From Mortierella alpina (taxonomy: Eukaryota; Mortierellomycota; Mortierellomycetes; Mortierellales; Mortierellaceae), in assembly GCA_029449245.1 (NCBI GenBank), contig JANATF010000007.1:1860001-1924000 (forward strand): DNA of 64,000 bases. Reading direction: 5' to 3'. Below, one piece after another: positions 44,729 through 56,736 of the stretch. The notes under the pieces were generated by a model, which worked only from the letters and a program-made list of their open reading frames with translations, had not been told where the DNA came from and made no database searches. Made by a program: the position numbers and the translations under genes. Numbering within the stretch: position 1 is the stretch's first letter; every line of letters begins with the position of its first letter.

Positions 44729-46180
44729 CTAACTGCATCTCGCTGCATCCATGCCTTTTTTCTTTGCTGCTGCAGCTGCGGCATTGGCAGCCGCAGCCTC
44801 ATACCAGCTCGGTTTACAGCGTCGCACCCGCACAAGTTCCCCACTTTCCTTGAATTCCTGGTACAGTCCTTTCTTGAGACACTCGGCCTTGCCCTTGGCC
44901 TCCATGTGCCTCTTGACAGAATCCAGTCGGCACAGTCCACTATTGCAATTCATACAGCGGTATTTGTCCCTGCCTGCAAAGGCATGCACGTTACTGTGGC
45001 GATTGAGTTCGCGACGAAGGTTGTAGCGGTAGGTACAGCCCTCAAACGGGCACAGGAATTCACCTGCACCGTCCTTGCGGTACTTTTTGGAACCGCTCGA
45101 GCACTTGACACCGAGGGAGGATGAGGATGAATAGGCCGAGTCGGAGGATCCGCGGCGGGCAGGCGCCCTAGGTGACACCCTTCTGGCAGAGGACAGGCTC
45201 TTGCAAACTCTTGAAGGGTTCGCGTGTTTCGGCAATGTTTTTGGAGAGTGTGTCGAGTCCATGAATGAATAATCGTCTATGGAGACATGTGGAGGAATCA
45301 AAAAGGGAAAGCTCGAGTCCCATAGAGGTTTTTGATCTACAAAAGCCGCTGGAGTCAGCATAGGTGATCTGTCCAGGGTGTGCAAGTTGCTGAAGTGAGC
45401 ACTGGCTGCCGGAGTAAGACTGGTACCGTCAAAGTGGTATACATTCCCATCGGGCAGCAGCAGCTCTGGCGTAAATGGAGAGGAGGGTGCTGGAGCTGTC
45501 CTAGAGATCGAAAAATACTCAGAGTCCACTATGGCGGGGGGTGTTGCAGCAGGCGTTGACATAGAGAAGTGATCCTCGAAGAGCGATCGCATTACCCTGT
45601 GTTGATCGTCCTCACTTTCGACTCCACCACCGATATTGAATGTCGACAGACAACGGCTTTGAGGTGTGGAGTGGCAAGAGGACGCTGTGGTGAAAGCTGG
45701 ACTGAGTATCAACGACGCGGGATCCACGCAGCAGAGGGAGGACGAACTGGATGATCGGCTCATGTTCGTGTGAGGAAGTACGTTGTAATAAGGTGTGAGA
45801 TTGTTCATGTTCAAACTGGTGGAAGGAGTAGAGCTGAGAATATCCATGCTGTTGGGGGCCGTTGTTGCGAGGGGTGATGGGTCAAAGGGATGACACGAGG
45901 CAGAGGAAGAAAGTGATAGAGTTGTTGGAAGTGAGGAAGAGGAGTGAATGGGAGGAGCAGCCAGGTTTTGATGTCGAGCATCAGAGGACTGATTTATGCT
46001 GAAGTCGGTGTTTATGGCGCATTGCTGCAGCTGCTGCTGGTTGTCCATTTGAGTCAAGAAGAAACCCAAGGCACCATCAAACGATGGCCAGGAGGAGATT
46101 GGCGAGTTATTGTCAGTGGCGTTTCCAGACTCATTCAGGGGGGTGTAGATGAAGCCGTCGAGCGGGAACATAGGGTCCAT
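44729..46180 (-). CDS. C2H2/C2HC zinc-finger transcription factor
   Basis: A single exon of 483 residues. A long Ser/Thr/Pro-rich N-terminal part precedes a basic KKYRKDG stretch. Then come a C2H2 finger, FLCPFEGCTYRYNLRRELNRH with a final His in SNVH, and a second finger ending in Cys instead of His (YRCMNCNSGLCRLDSVKRH, then AEC). An Ala-rich, Lys-rich tail closes the protein. The finger pair has the same layout and spacing as the protein at 38480-40630, so the two may be diverged tandem paralogues or share a family. A TATA box lies about 195 bases upstream. Probable nuclear regulator; targets unknown. Confidence 0.85.
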   Translation of the reverse strand: MDPMFPLDGFIYTPLNESGNATDNNSPISSWPSFDGALGFFLTQMDNQQQLQQCAINTDFSINQSSDARHQNLAAPPIHSSSSLPTTLSLSSSASCHPFDPSPLATTAPNSMDILSSTPSTSLNMNNLTPYYNVLPHTNMSRSSSSSSLCCVDPASLILSPAFTTASSCHSTPQSRCLSTFNIGGGVESEDDQHRVMRSLFEDHFSMSTPAATPPAIVDSEYFSISRTAPAPSSPFTPELLLPDGNVYHFDGTSLTPAASAHFSNLHTLDRSPMLTPAAFVDQKPLWDSSFPFLIPPHVSIDDYSFMDSTHSPKTLPKHANPSRVCKSLSSARRVSPRAPARRGSSDSAYSSSSSLGVKCSSGSKKYRKDGAGEFLCPFEGCTYRYNLRRELNRHSNVHAFAGRDKYRCMNCNSGLCRLDSVKRHMEAKGKAECLKKGLYQEFKESGELVRVRRCKPSWYEAAAANAAAAAAKKKGMDAARCS

Positions 46181-46373
46181 TTTTTTGTATGTTTGTCTGA
46201 GGAGCGTAGTTTTGTGAAAGACTTGTCGTGTTGCGCTTCTTTGTGTTACCGTGCTGTAGAAGAAAAACAGAAAGGGGAGAGGAGGGCAGGGATCAAAGAC
46301 TAGACGTTTAATATCGCGGACGATTGTTTTAGAAGATGAAAGATCCGACCGAAAGCAAGTGGAGAGAGGATCG

Positions 46374-46383
46374 CTATTTATAC
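46374..46383 (-). promoter_or_regulatory. TATA box of the zinc-finger gene at 44729-46180
   Basis: The minus strand reads GTATAAATAG about 195 bases before the start codon. Confidence 0.55.
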
Positions 46384-48665
46384 AAGGACGTGCATAGCCA
46401 TCCGCGTAATGTCTCTTGTTTAGAAAATATCCCTGTCAGACGAAGGGCCATGAAGGAATGACGGAGAGCCATGGAACGATTTTTCGGCCTTTGACTTGGC
46501 CACTGTGTGTGTAGGTGTGGGCGTGCCAATGCGTTGCCTCCTCTTCTCATGAAGGCTGGGCAAAGCTATATTCAGTGTCATTGGCTCGCGCCGCCTCCTT
46601 TCATGGCGCTTCTAAGCGTACGGCCCTTGTCCGCACGAGGAAGCGTAAGACGGGCGGTTCAGTATGAGTGGTGGTAATTGTTGTTAATGGTGTGGAGCGA
46701 ACCCAACTTTTAGTATACCGAGTGTGAAGCGCGCTAGAAATCATGGTTGCCTATGAAATATTTCAATTGCTCTATCCAGCTCCGGTGGTACTAAAGCGTT
46801 ACACGCAACCACAGAGGCGGCAGACTTGCAACCTCTCTTCTCCTCTTTCAAGATACGCGCAGTCAATCAGCCTGCCTAGAAGGACTGTGGAGGTTTACGA
46901 TTCATAAGATGACCCTTAACCACAGAACGGATCGGTCTCCACAGATCTAGCGCTTGGTCCTTGTCCTGGTACTCAATTGAACCTGGTCCACCAACGAGTG
47001 CGCACTCGGAAGGGACTAAAGCGTGGACGTTCAGCCGCCTGTCCTTTGACCAATTAGAACCAGTGGGTTTTTATAGCACTCTCGAAACAGTGGCGTATCC
47101 CAGCCTCCACATACCCCCCCTCTCAGCTACACGGAATGGACGTACATGGCGATCGCTTTTGTCCACGAGACAGATTTAATATAGACCCAAGCTATTTTTA
47201 TTTGATGAGGCAGTGAAAAGTTAGGGAAAGTAGACATGGACCCTCTGATCGCCATGTCCCTCATAGATCAACGTGTTGGTCGCCGCTTCCACTGAAGTTT
47301 AGTGACAATCATCTTCGAGATCCGGTCTTGAAGCCTGACGGTATGCTGTCCTTCATTAAAGCATATCAGTCGAGACAGAGCATTATGACATATGGTGCTC
47401 AGAGGATTGAGCCGCCAAGCACTAACCTACATTTACTTTCTAACTAGTCGGATAGCGCCTTGGAGCAATCAGTCGCGGCTCCAGTCTCAGCTTGCAGTTT
47501 GCAATATGCTAGAAAGGACTCTGCACTCCAAGGCACATGTGGGCTTGAGCACGGGCGTAGAGAAGTAAGGTGCAGTGTTGAGACCAGGCGGTACTGCCGT
47601 TCACACAGCCACCTTTCAATAGGCGTTCGAATCACTGACAGTTGTCTTTACCTGTAGAGTCCTATTTTTACAACCCAATGGTTTCTTCGGTCACTGCCAG
47701 GATGATGGATCATAGTAGACGCAGCACAGTGATGTTCAGCTTGCATTGTGTGGATAGGAGTAGCTGTGCCCGATCGCACGTTGCACTACCACAGGTCAGC
47801 CTTGATTCCAAAAAAAGGCATTCCTACGATCCAATGGCAAGCTGTACAGAAAGGAGCTGGCGAGCTTTTCTGAGCCCTGCTCAAGGCACAGACGCTGTAA
47901 AGGCACGCGGACGCAGGCACTCGAACGACCAGCAAGGCTTAATATGACGAAAGGAAACATATCGGTAGCCTACCTGGCATCCTGGATGCACATGTTACTA
48001 CTGTTTTGCATGAGACGAGAAGAGGGGGAGAAATAAAGGAGAGCGTACACACGGAGGGAACAGCTCCTCCTCCTGGTCTCCACCATCCCCCTCCTCTCCC
48101 CTTCCCTCCCTCGAGTTGGCGACTTGTCCAGCATACTCGGGGAGTGGGGGAGGGTAAATGCCAGACGTGTGCGAGCTCTGTTGCGGGCATAGCTAGTGGA
48201 TTATGTGTTCCCCTGGCAAGGCCAAGGTGGTCAGCTCGCCCGCTCGCTTGAGACGAGATGAAATTTAAAGGAGCGCCAGCGACCAATCGTTTGCCCCACA
48301 TGGGCGCGCAACCTGCAAATTGGCGAGCAAAAGAAAAACATCACAAGAAACGCTCATGCGACACCAGCTTGACATCAACTCAACATACATCCACGCCATC
48401 CACGCACGCAGCACACTCAAGCACTCGGATATGGCCACTCGAGGGAAGACCCTCTTCACTGCAGCAGCGGAGCATGGCGTTACGGATCCCCTGGCCTTGT
48501 CTTGGCCCTCTGGTTGCCTCCAACTCCTTTTTTATCGGAACAACTCCACAACTGTCCTCATGCGCTTTAGGCTATTGATCCCTTACAATTCAACCTCCAA
48601 CTTTTTTGAGTAAGCAAGTCGCATTACGAGGTGTTCACAGGTACCACTGACAAGACGAGGGAAAG
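46384..48665. other. Gene-poor region with divergent promoters
   Basis: About 2.3 kb with no supported gene. Frames are short and not protein-like. It should carry regulatory DNA for the minus-strand zinc-finger gene and the plus-strand coiled-coil gene. Confidence 0.5.
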
Positions 48666-48676
48666 TATATAAATAA
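48666..48676 (+). promoter_or_regulatory. TATA box of the coiled-coil protein gene
   Basis: TATATAAATAA, 222 bases before the ATG at 48898. A CT-rich stretch follows, as at fungal start sites, and the leader is C/A-rich. Confidence 0.6.
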
Positions 48677-48897
48677 AGCTTTGAACACTCCACTCACACT
48701 TCTCTCTTCTCTTTTCTTACCTCTCGATTCTTTCCCACTCTGCACCAACACCAGACACGCACACGTAGCCAAACGCACACAAGATCAAGACCACTCACCT
48801 CTACCGAGCGCAGCATCCATACACCCTCAACAAGTCTCGACCCAACTCGCTCTCAGCAACAAGACTTAACGTTCCATATCCCCAAGACAATATAGTA

Positions 48898-49590
48898 ATG
48901 GCCGCAATCCTGTCTCCTTCTGTGGCAAGCCCCTCTTTCGAACCCACCATGACCACCACAAGTAACAGCAGCAGCCCTGCGGACACCACAAGCAATAACG
49001 ACACAACCCTGCCCTCCACGCCGACCGGCTCTGCCTCAACAGGCACTGGTCTCCGTCGAAACAACACGCTCAAGGCATACCTTGCCAACAAGAACAAGCT
49101 GAAGGAACGTCAGGCCATCAATATCATTGTCGACCCCACAGTCCTGCGTGAGGAATCCTCGGGTTCGGATCAGGAGACGCCCATGTCTCCAGAACGTACC
49201 TCGCCAACGACGCCGAGCGCACTCATGTCACCCGGCGTGAGCGGAAAGAGGATCGATACAGACCTGGAGGCCCTTGACAGCGAGAAGAAGCAGATTGAAG
49301 ATCAACTCGCGAGCATCACACAACAGCTCAACCAGTTCTCCCAGCCCTCGTCACCCGTCAGCAACAGCAACCCCAGCAGCAACAGCGTACTATCGCCATC
49401 ACTATTCCCTGGAATGCTCACAAAAGAAGAGTTGACGGAGAAGCGCACGAAGCTCTGTCAAGACTTGGATGAGGTTCTCAAGAGGCGCAGGGAGTTGCTC
49501 CAGAGCTGGGCTCGTGATTACAAGACCCTGAAGCGCTCGGGTTCCTTGGCCAAGCGTCAAGAGGATCTCTTCTGGGTGACCACTGCTTAA
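48898..49590 (+). CDS. Hypothetical coiled-coil protein
   Basis: A single exon of 230 residues. The first 55 residues are Ser/Thr-rich. A basic LRRNNTLKAYLANKNKLKER segment follows, then Ser/Pro motifs (ETPMSPERTSPTTPS) that could be phosphorylated. Two amphipathic charged helices come next (around LEALDSEKKQIEDQLASITQ and KRTKLCQDLDEVLKRRRELL), likely coiled coil. The end reads RQEDLFWVTTA. A TATA box and a well-formed leader support expression. I do not recognise a family; a role in signalling or scaffolding is only a guess. Confidence 0.75.
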   Translation: MAAILSPSVASPSFEPTMTTTSNSSSPADTTSNNDTTLPSTPTGSASTGTGLRRNNTLKAYLANKNKLKERQAINIIVDPTVLREESSGSDQETPMSPERTSPTTPSALMSPGVSGKRIDTDLEALDSEKKQIEDQLASITQQLNQFSQPSSPVSNSNPSSNSVLSPSLFPGMLTKEELTEKRTKLCQDLDEVLKRRRELLQSWARDYKTLKRSGSLAKRQEDLFWVTTA

Positions 49591-51684
49591 AGTGAGCTCA
49601 GAAGAAAGAAAGAAAAAAGGCCCAAGAAACCCCCCTCTTCTCACAAGAGGGCCCTCCGATATCGACGGCAGAGAGGGGAGGGGAGTATACCTTTGTCTTG
49701 CACATACTCCTACCCTCCAAACCAACGCTGGACCAGAAAAAAAAAAAGAAAAAAAGAATAATAAAAAAAAGTATTATAAACACCTTATTGTATCCCTGCC
49801 TGGCCAACACCTCTCAACACCTTTCACCCACATCAAAAAATAGTCCACACACTCTGCTCACCCTGCCTCTCATTCGTTGATTACCCAGGCCAAAACAGCA
49901 GGTCCGTCTGCATCATATTTTTTCTCTGGCGATGTTTCTCGCCCTTCTTTTCCACCCCTGTCAACCCATTGTAATCTTAACAAGGTTAGGTAGGGCTTCG
50001 ACTTGACAGCAAACTAACGTTTCGTGGCTGCGTGACAACAGCTCCAAGGAAACCCCAGAAGATCGTCATCATATCCTATGGTTCATTACATAGAAGTCTT
50101 TTTGTTGCACCTTCTTTTTCCTTTCCTTTTTTTTTATTCTTTCTTTGACTTGCTTTAGTCGCGCTCGCCCCGACCAAGCAACATAATAATGGGTCCATGA
50201 AGTCATCTCCTTGTTATAGTCTGTTTGTTGTCTTGACGATAAAATTCTCGGCTTTCCCGGCCAGTATTGTGTTTTGAACCTCCCTTTCGCTGACAGACAA
50301 TTCGTGGTCCAAGACCTCAAGCGTACGTACAGTACATGTAAAGTTAAACAGAAAAACGAAACTGTACCATCGAAAAAAAAGGCCGAATTCAGGAGGTTAC
50401 AGCTCATCATGTATGTACCGTGCATGTAGAGTGCAAGGTCTGTGTAGTGTAGGTGTTGCCCTTCAGATGACGAACAAAAAAGGAAGACCTCACACGACCT
50501 AAAGAAGGGCTCAAACCTTTTTTTTTTTTTGTTCCCTTGTTGCTCTACGGTTAAAGTATTGTAATAAGTATGCAAAATTACCGGATACACGATTTGGAAA
50601 GAAAGGGCTAGAAAGCTGCAACTATCCTAGTGAGGCCTTGGATGTTCGGCAAAAAGGAAAAAAAAAAGTGACGCCTCCTTGAAAAACAACCCCCCCCCCC
50701 AATGGTCTTCATGAATCCTGCTCCCTCTCTCGTCTTTGTCCTTCATCCCACCCCTTCAAACCATGATTTTTTTGTGAGTTTTTTCGCGTGTCCCTTCTCG
50801 CAGCAGTTTGGTAAACGTGCATGGTTGGTTAAGTCAGTCAGTCTCAGATTCCCTCCAACAAAACGCGCCCTTCACCCGGGCAATGAAAAAAAAGTACTGT
50901 ACTCTGTACGTCTGCCTTTGTATATACTGACCCCATTCTCCGCCCCGCGAATTTCAAATGGCGTTCCGAGCCAGGGTGTGCCTCTTTGGTCGCGCATGCT
51001 CTACATGTGTGTAAAACTACTCACAAGTTGCAGCCTGTTGGCTCTCAACTTTTCGCGCGCTCACTCTCTCTCTCTGTCTTTCTTTCTCCCTGCAGGTTCC
51101 ATTATCTCGTGGGTGGAATACATTTGTGCAACGTTGTTTATTGTCAACACGTATTTATCTACATTTTACTTTCGCTCAAAGAAAAAAGCAGCTTAGGCGT
51201 TGAGATTGCACAAAGGACACGGAGAGCAAACGAGACCCGTTACGAAACAGGGGAGCGCATCGTTGATGGATTACGAGGCAATGGCGCCAAGGGCTGGGTA
51301 TGATACAGAAGCGAAAATGAACTGGGGAACAAAGCAAAAGAAATTTTTTAAAAAAAAAAGAAGTGGCCGAGGAGGTATATGGCACAGACTAACAATCAAC
51401 ACGAGACAACGCGAAGGAGAGCGCGAAAGAGGAGGGAAGAACAGCCCCAAAGAAAAACTAAAAGGAGGAGGCGCCCAAGGCTGTGGAAGAAAAAAGAAGT
51501 TGAGTACGATCGACGGCCTATCGCACGAATGGGCGCGCCTTGCTGATTGAGCATTGTTGCCAACAATAGAACCAGATTACCCAATTGGTAGCCTAGAGGG
51601 TACCAGAGACGACTCCCAGCAAACGCCACACACAACGCCATGATAAATTGACAAAGGAGGAGCCATGTCGTGCCGAAAGCAAGG
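49591..51684. other. Intergenic region rich in homopolymer runs
   Basis: About 2.1 kb between two convergent genes. It has A-rich runs at 49737-49770, a T run at 50519-50530 and a run of eleven C at 50690-50700. Longer frames here are built from these runs and from TA-rich DNA and are not convincing. Confidence 0.5.
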
Positions 51685-54374
51685 CTACTGTTCATCAGTC
51701 AGTTTGACCCCAGCCTTGTGCAGGATAGTGTTCACAATATCCTGGCCTTTGACGGCATCCAAGACTTCGCTCTCCCTTGGGACCAGAGCCAGCTTGCGCA
51801 ATCGCTCCTCCTTGGCCTTGCCTAGCGTCACTAGGCCGTTGGCTTCCAGCATGTTGATCAGGTCCTGATATTCGCCGCGATTGACGGCACCAATCTTGTT
51901 GCTGCCTCGACAGACCATTGTATAATGATCAAAGACCTAAATCATTTCATAAAGGTTCTTAGCGTTAACATGTGCTCATCCACCTCAAAAAAGATGAGCG
52001 CCATTACTACACGGGGGCTACATGGGAATTTCTCGAGAACCTTACCTTTCCAACCTCGCAGTCGATAGTCTTGCCAGCCTGGATCTTCATCACCAAGACA
52101 GCAAGAACAATTTTCTGATGCACATTCAGTGCCTTCATTTTCTGGACCATTGGCGAGCCGAATGCGGAGGCTAGAGCCCTCTTGACGTGATCGACCGTTA
52201 CCCTGGGTGCTTCTTGAAGCGTCATGCCTTCGGCAGAAGGCGAATTCTCATTTGAAAGCGCTCCTTGTGACACTGATCGAGAGAGAGGGAGCCTGGCAGC
52301 GGCAGCACCGCCCGCCATCCTGTTCTCCAGCTCCGCGAGACTGATCTCTTGCAATGGCATGACCTTTTCAGAGAGTGCAGACACGGAAGATACCAGCTGC
52401 TGCTTCTCCTTCTTCCTCGTCTCCATTTCAACCATCTCGATGGTCTGCCGGCAAATGTCGAGAGCCTTCCTCAGATCACCTGTAGCAGACGCAACTTTGC
52501 GAGCACAGAGCTCGATCGCAGGACGTTGCATCAAAGGCGCCATGCGTGGACGGGATCCTGTAGCCTTCTCGTCCTTTCTATTTTGCTCCCCGGCCCCTTG
52601 GTCGCCTTCCAACGAGAAAAGACGGTCCATAATAATCTCGCGAATCTCGGCCACCTGGTACGGATTGAAGTTCAAGAGCTGTGGTTCACAATTCTTGGCC
52701 TTGAGGCGTGGCAAGAACCGGTCCGTCATGTCCAGCGCGTTCGCGATCCCGATCAACGTCAGTCGAGATTTCATCGTGCAGGACCATTCAAACAGTCTGT
52801 AGAGCACGTCTTGGTCCTTGGTCAGTAGCTGATCAATTTCATCCAAGATCGTTACACTAATAACGCGAAAAACAAACAATAAAGTCAGAAAACATTCCAT
52901 AGCAGGATGACACTATTCATGATCACATCTACGCTATGCGTGGGAAGTCAACAAGAAAACAAGGCCAACGTTTGGGGTCAACAGCAGTGCATCGCATTAA
53001 CAGAAGAAATACTTACTACATGATCTTGCTTTTGGTATTCAGGACCAGTGACTCAACGGCCTTCACAACAGCATCCTTGTCGCTCGAGATGGCTTTGTGG
53101 TCAAGAGCCTCCAGGATTTTTTGGTATACAAGTCGTGGATCTTTGACAGTCATGCAATTGATGGTGATGACCTTGATCTCGTGTGGGGCATCATCCATCT
53201 CAGACTTCATATCCTTCATAACCTCCTTCAGCAAGGCGGTCTTGCCTGTTCCGGGTTGTCCGGAGATGTAAAGGGATCCAGCTGTCGCCGAGAGAACATG
53301 ATCGCAGCAGAAATTGCGAATGGTCTCTCTCTCGGTGGCGCGCCCGACCAGTCGGTGGGGCTCTGTGGTCCGTCGGAAGAGCGCTTTAGCATCCTGATAG
53401 AACCCCAAGGCGCTCGATGCTGTCGATGGCAGTGGTGGCGAACCGGTGGATGATATTGGGTCTTCGCTCTTTAGAGTGTTCCCGCTGAGTGTCCTTCTGG
53501 CAGCAACCGGAGGTAGAGCGCTCGGTTCGAGACACGACCTCGTTCGCGACAGCCTCTTTGGGGTTGAGTATCCCTTTGTCCGTGACTCGGCTGCATCCTC
53601 ATCCGATGGCGATGGCGATGGCTTGGCGAGTGAGTTTTCTATTCGTTACGACAAACAAACAAGGTGGTGAGTTTCGGGCTCTGGTCAACAAAAAACTACA
53701 CACGCGTCTTGGTTATTTTCGCTAAGGTGTGCCTGTTAGTTATCAGACCGGGTTGTACTGAACCAGGAGGCCACTTACCCTTGCTAGGCCTGAGCATGCG
53801 ATTGAGTGCAGGGGTCAACCCTGTCGAGTTGTTACTGCTGTTATTCAAAGCCGAGGAGGATGGCGAGCTTGGTGTCAGCACTCTCGACTTTCGCTTAGGG
53901 GTGCTCGGCGGCTGCTGCAGGCTGCTGGACAATGGGCGATTCTCGGACTTTTGATCCAACTTTTCGGGAGACCCTCGAGGACTCCGGCGAGTAGGGGTCA
54001 TGGGAGGCGTGATCGTTTGCGGTCCTTGCTGTGAATTCACCAAAGCCTTTCCCTTGGCTGCCCCGTGTCTTTGTCGGTTCTCCTTCCCAGCTGCATCAAT
54101 GTCGTCGTCGCTGTCAAGGTCAGCAAAGTTTGGTCTGGCAGGGATGCTAGCCTTTGTCAGGCTCAGGTTCATGCTCCGTCTCTTTGAGGGCGAAGAGGGC
54201 CAGGCTGGTGCATCCAAAGAGTAACTGGTTAGATGTGCATAATTCATCAGCTATTTGTGCAACACCCTCATTGACTTTGAGTCTGTTTGTAAATGCTCAT
54301 GGGGGGAAGCGGGTATTACCAAGCTCGTCGTCGTCATCTGGGAAGGCGATGACACGCTTTCGAAGAAAGGACAT
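51685..54374 (-). CDS. CDC6: DNA replication licensing factor Cdc6
   Basis: AAA+ ATPase that loads the MCM helicase at origins together with ORC. Exons from the ATG at 54374: 54320-54374, 53779-54204, 53017-53638, 52046-52856, 51685-51936, with matching phases; 721 residues. The first 260 residues are disordered and carry several S/T-P-x-K/R sites (TPTR, SPEK, TPKRK, TPKRL), the consensus for cyclin-dependent kinase. Walker A is GQPGTGKTALL (about 287), Walker B is LDEIDQL (about 372), and GDLRKALDICR is the sensor-2 region. The last 85 residues form the winged helix. Orc1 is unlikely because no BAH domain is present. Cdc6 is normally controlled by CDK phosphorylation, which the sites here fit. 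Confidence 0.92.
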
Positions 54375-54912
54375 TGTCGCTCCAGTCGAGATGTAATCAG
54401 CTGCCTTGAGGTGGTCTGTAGGAGGTGATGACGGGCCAGTGGTCGCGCTGCTGCAGGGGAGGAGAGAGAGGCAAGGGGATGATCGCAGAGGATGGCGAGG
54501 ATGGTGGCTGGCTGAGGGAGGCAGATGCTCTGGCTTCCAGGGAGAACAGGAGGCAACAGGAGACTGGCTGGCTGATGGGCTGATTGGACAGAGCAAAGGA
54601 CAAGGGCGAGGCAGGGTCAAAGAAAAGAACGAGGCGAGAGAAAGAGAGGAGGAGGACTAGGGGATAGCCTACCGCCCTGGTCTATGGGACGCGCTTTCAT
54701 GAAATCTCGTGTTTTTTTTCGGTCTTCACAAGTCCGCCTTGTTGTTCTTAAGGCGCACAGTGGCGTTCAAAATACAAGCTACTGCTTCCCCTTGGAGCCC
54801 TTCGCCATGCTCGATGCTCTCTATCTCCTATTTTTTATTATATTCTCTTGGCCTTGGAGCGCCTGTCTATCCGGCGCAAAAGAGAAAAAGTGTGCTAACG
54901 CGTTACGAACCC

Positions 54913-56736
54913 CTATAGCCCCTCCAGCTGCTGCTTGCGGTAGTGGTACTCCTCGCATGTCCTCAGGGTCGTCAGGTTCGATCCCAGCTTGTTGATCGTC
55001 TCCTGGAACTCATCCTCCTCCACGCTGTCGTGGACAATGCCTCCACCAGCCTGCAGGTATGCCACCCCGTCCTTAATCACCATCGTCCTCAGAGCAATGC
55101 AGGTGTCCAGTCCGCCAGAGTAGTCAAAGTGTCCAACAGCTCCCGCGTAGACACCGCGCTTGGTCTTCTCTAGATCCGAAATGAGCTCCATGGCCCGGAC
55201 CTTGGGTGCGCCCGAGGTCGTGCCGGCAGGGAAGATGCTTCTGAAGGCATCAAAGGGAGTCTTTTCCTCCCTCAGTGTTCCAGAGACGTTTGACACAATG
55301 TGCATCACATGTGAGTACCGCTCCAGGTGCATCAGCGAGTCGACCTTGACCGTCTCGGGTTTGCACACCCTGTTCACATCATTGCGGCCTAGATCAACCA
55401 ACATGATGTGCTCGGCCCTCTCCTTGGGATCTGCCAGCAGTTCCTCGCCCAATGCAATATCCTTCTCGGGCGTCGCGCCGCGCTTCCTGGTGCCAGCAAT
55501 AGGATGCGTAAACACGATGCGGTCCTGCACCTTGACCAACATCTCGGGCGATGCACCCACGAGCGTGAAATCCTTGAGGTCCAGATAGAACATGTAAGGG
55601 GATGGGTTGATGGACCGCAGATGTCTGTAAATGTTGAATGGGTGCAATGTCGTGGGCTTGGCCAGTCTTTGCGAGGGAACCGCCTGAATAATGTCTCCCA
55701 ATTTGATGTGCTGCTTCAGCGTAGTGACAAACCCCTCGTAACCGTCTTTGCCCACGTTCGAGACGGGCTCCTGACCGAGAACAATGGGTGGTTGAGGGAT
55801 CTTGGGCGTGATCTCGTTGTTCAGTAGATCGACTGTGATCTGAATCTCCTCCAGCGCCTTCATGTACTGGTTCTCCACCTCCACAGGGTCTGTGACATTC
55901 GACCGATAGTGAGTCACGACCTGAATCTTTTGGTACAGATGGTCAAAGATCACAATCGTGTCGCAGAACAAAAATACAGCGTCGGGTAATCCAATGGGGT
56001 CCTGGAGATCATCCCGCTTGGTGCGAGGCTCAAAGTACTGGACGTTGTCGTATCCAATATAACCGATGGCGCCTCCTGTAAAGTCCTGGATGCCATTCAC
56101 TTTGACATAGCGGATTTTCTGCAGCTCCTTCTCAAGGATGGTCAATGGGTCGCCCTGCAGCGCTTCCTTTGGTCCAGTCTTGAGCACCTTGTAAGGATCT
56201 GGTACGTTGCCATGAAACAAAGTACACAGAGAATAGACAAAGAAAGTAAAAGGGCAAAGGTCAACATCGATTCCTCCTGCTAACTCAAGTGTCGAAGCCA
56301 CGTAAAAACAAGCAAGGAAACAGGCTCTCACCACTGCCGATAAAGCTGTATCGTCCAATCTTTTCGCCTCCAGCGATGGACTCGAGCAGAAACGAGTAGT
56401 CGCACTTGTCAGCGACTCTGAGGTATGCCATGACAGGCGTCAACATGTCGGCGGGAATCTCGGCAAAGATGGGAATCGTGTTGCCTGCATCCGCCTCCAC
56501 GAAGGCTTTGACCTCATCCAGTGTGGGCCTGATGGTAACCTAGCGAGGCAAACAGCGGTTAGATTGCCGTTTCATTGTCCTTGGGAGGCTCCATTCGAGT
56601 TGCCTCTTTTCCTTGGGGAGAAAGGGGCGGTGGACTGAGTGTCGTCGCGCAGGAGCGAGATTCCACTCTTTCTCATTCTCAAGCACCAGCCATGGGCATT
56701 GTTCTCGTAGGAGAAACAACTTACGTTGTGCGTCAT
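54913..56736 (-). CDS. TRP2: Anthranilate synthase component I
   Basis: Makes anthranilate from chorismate with glutamine-derived ammonia; first step of tryptophan synthesis. Exons 56725-56736 (MTHN), 56332-56539, 54913-56198; 501 residues. The N-terminal domain has LLES (55-58) and NPSPYMFYLDL, the usual sites for tryptophan feedback, so the enzyme is probably feedback-sensitive. Chorismate-binding motifs are intact: GASPEMLV, PIAGTRKRGATPEKD, LVDLGRNDVNRVC, FPAGTTSGAPKVRAMELI and LQAGGGIVHDS. The partner subunit (TRP3) is not in the window. Confidence 0.95.

Noticed and set aside
47615-47640. tRNA-like GTTCGAATC sequence
   Set aside because: No pairing arms around it; chance match.
50069-50590. 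Minus-strand open frame of 173 codons
   Set aside because: Made of homopolymer-derived Lys and Phe runs in an AT-rich intergenic stretch, with no domain or splice context.
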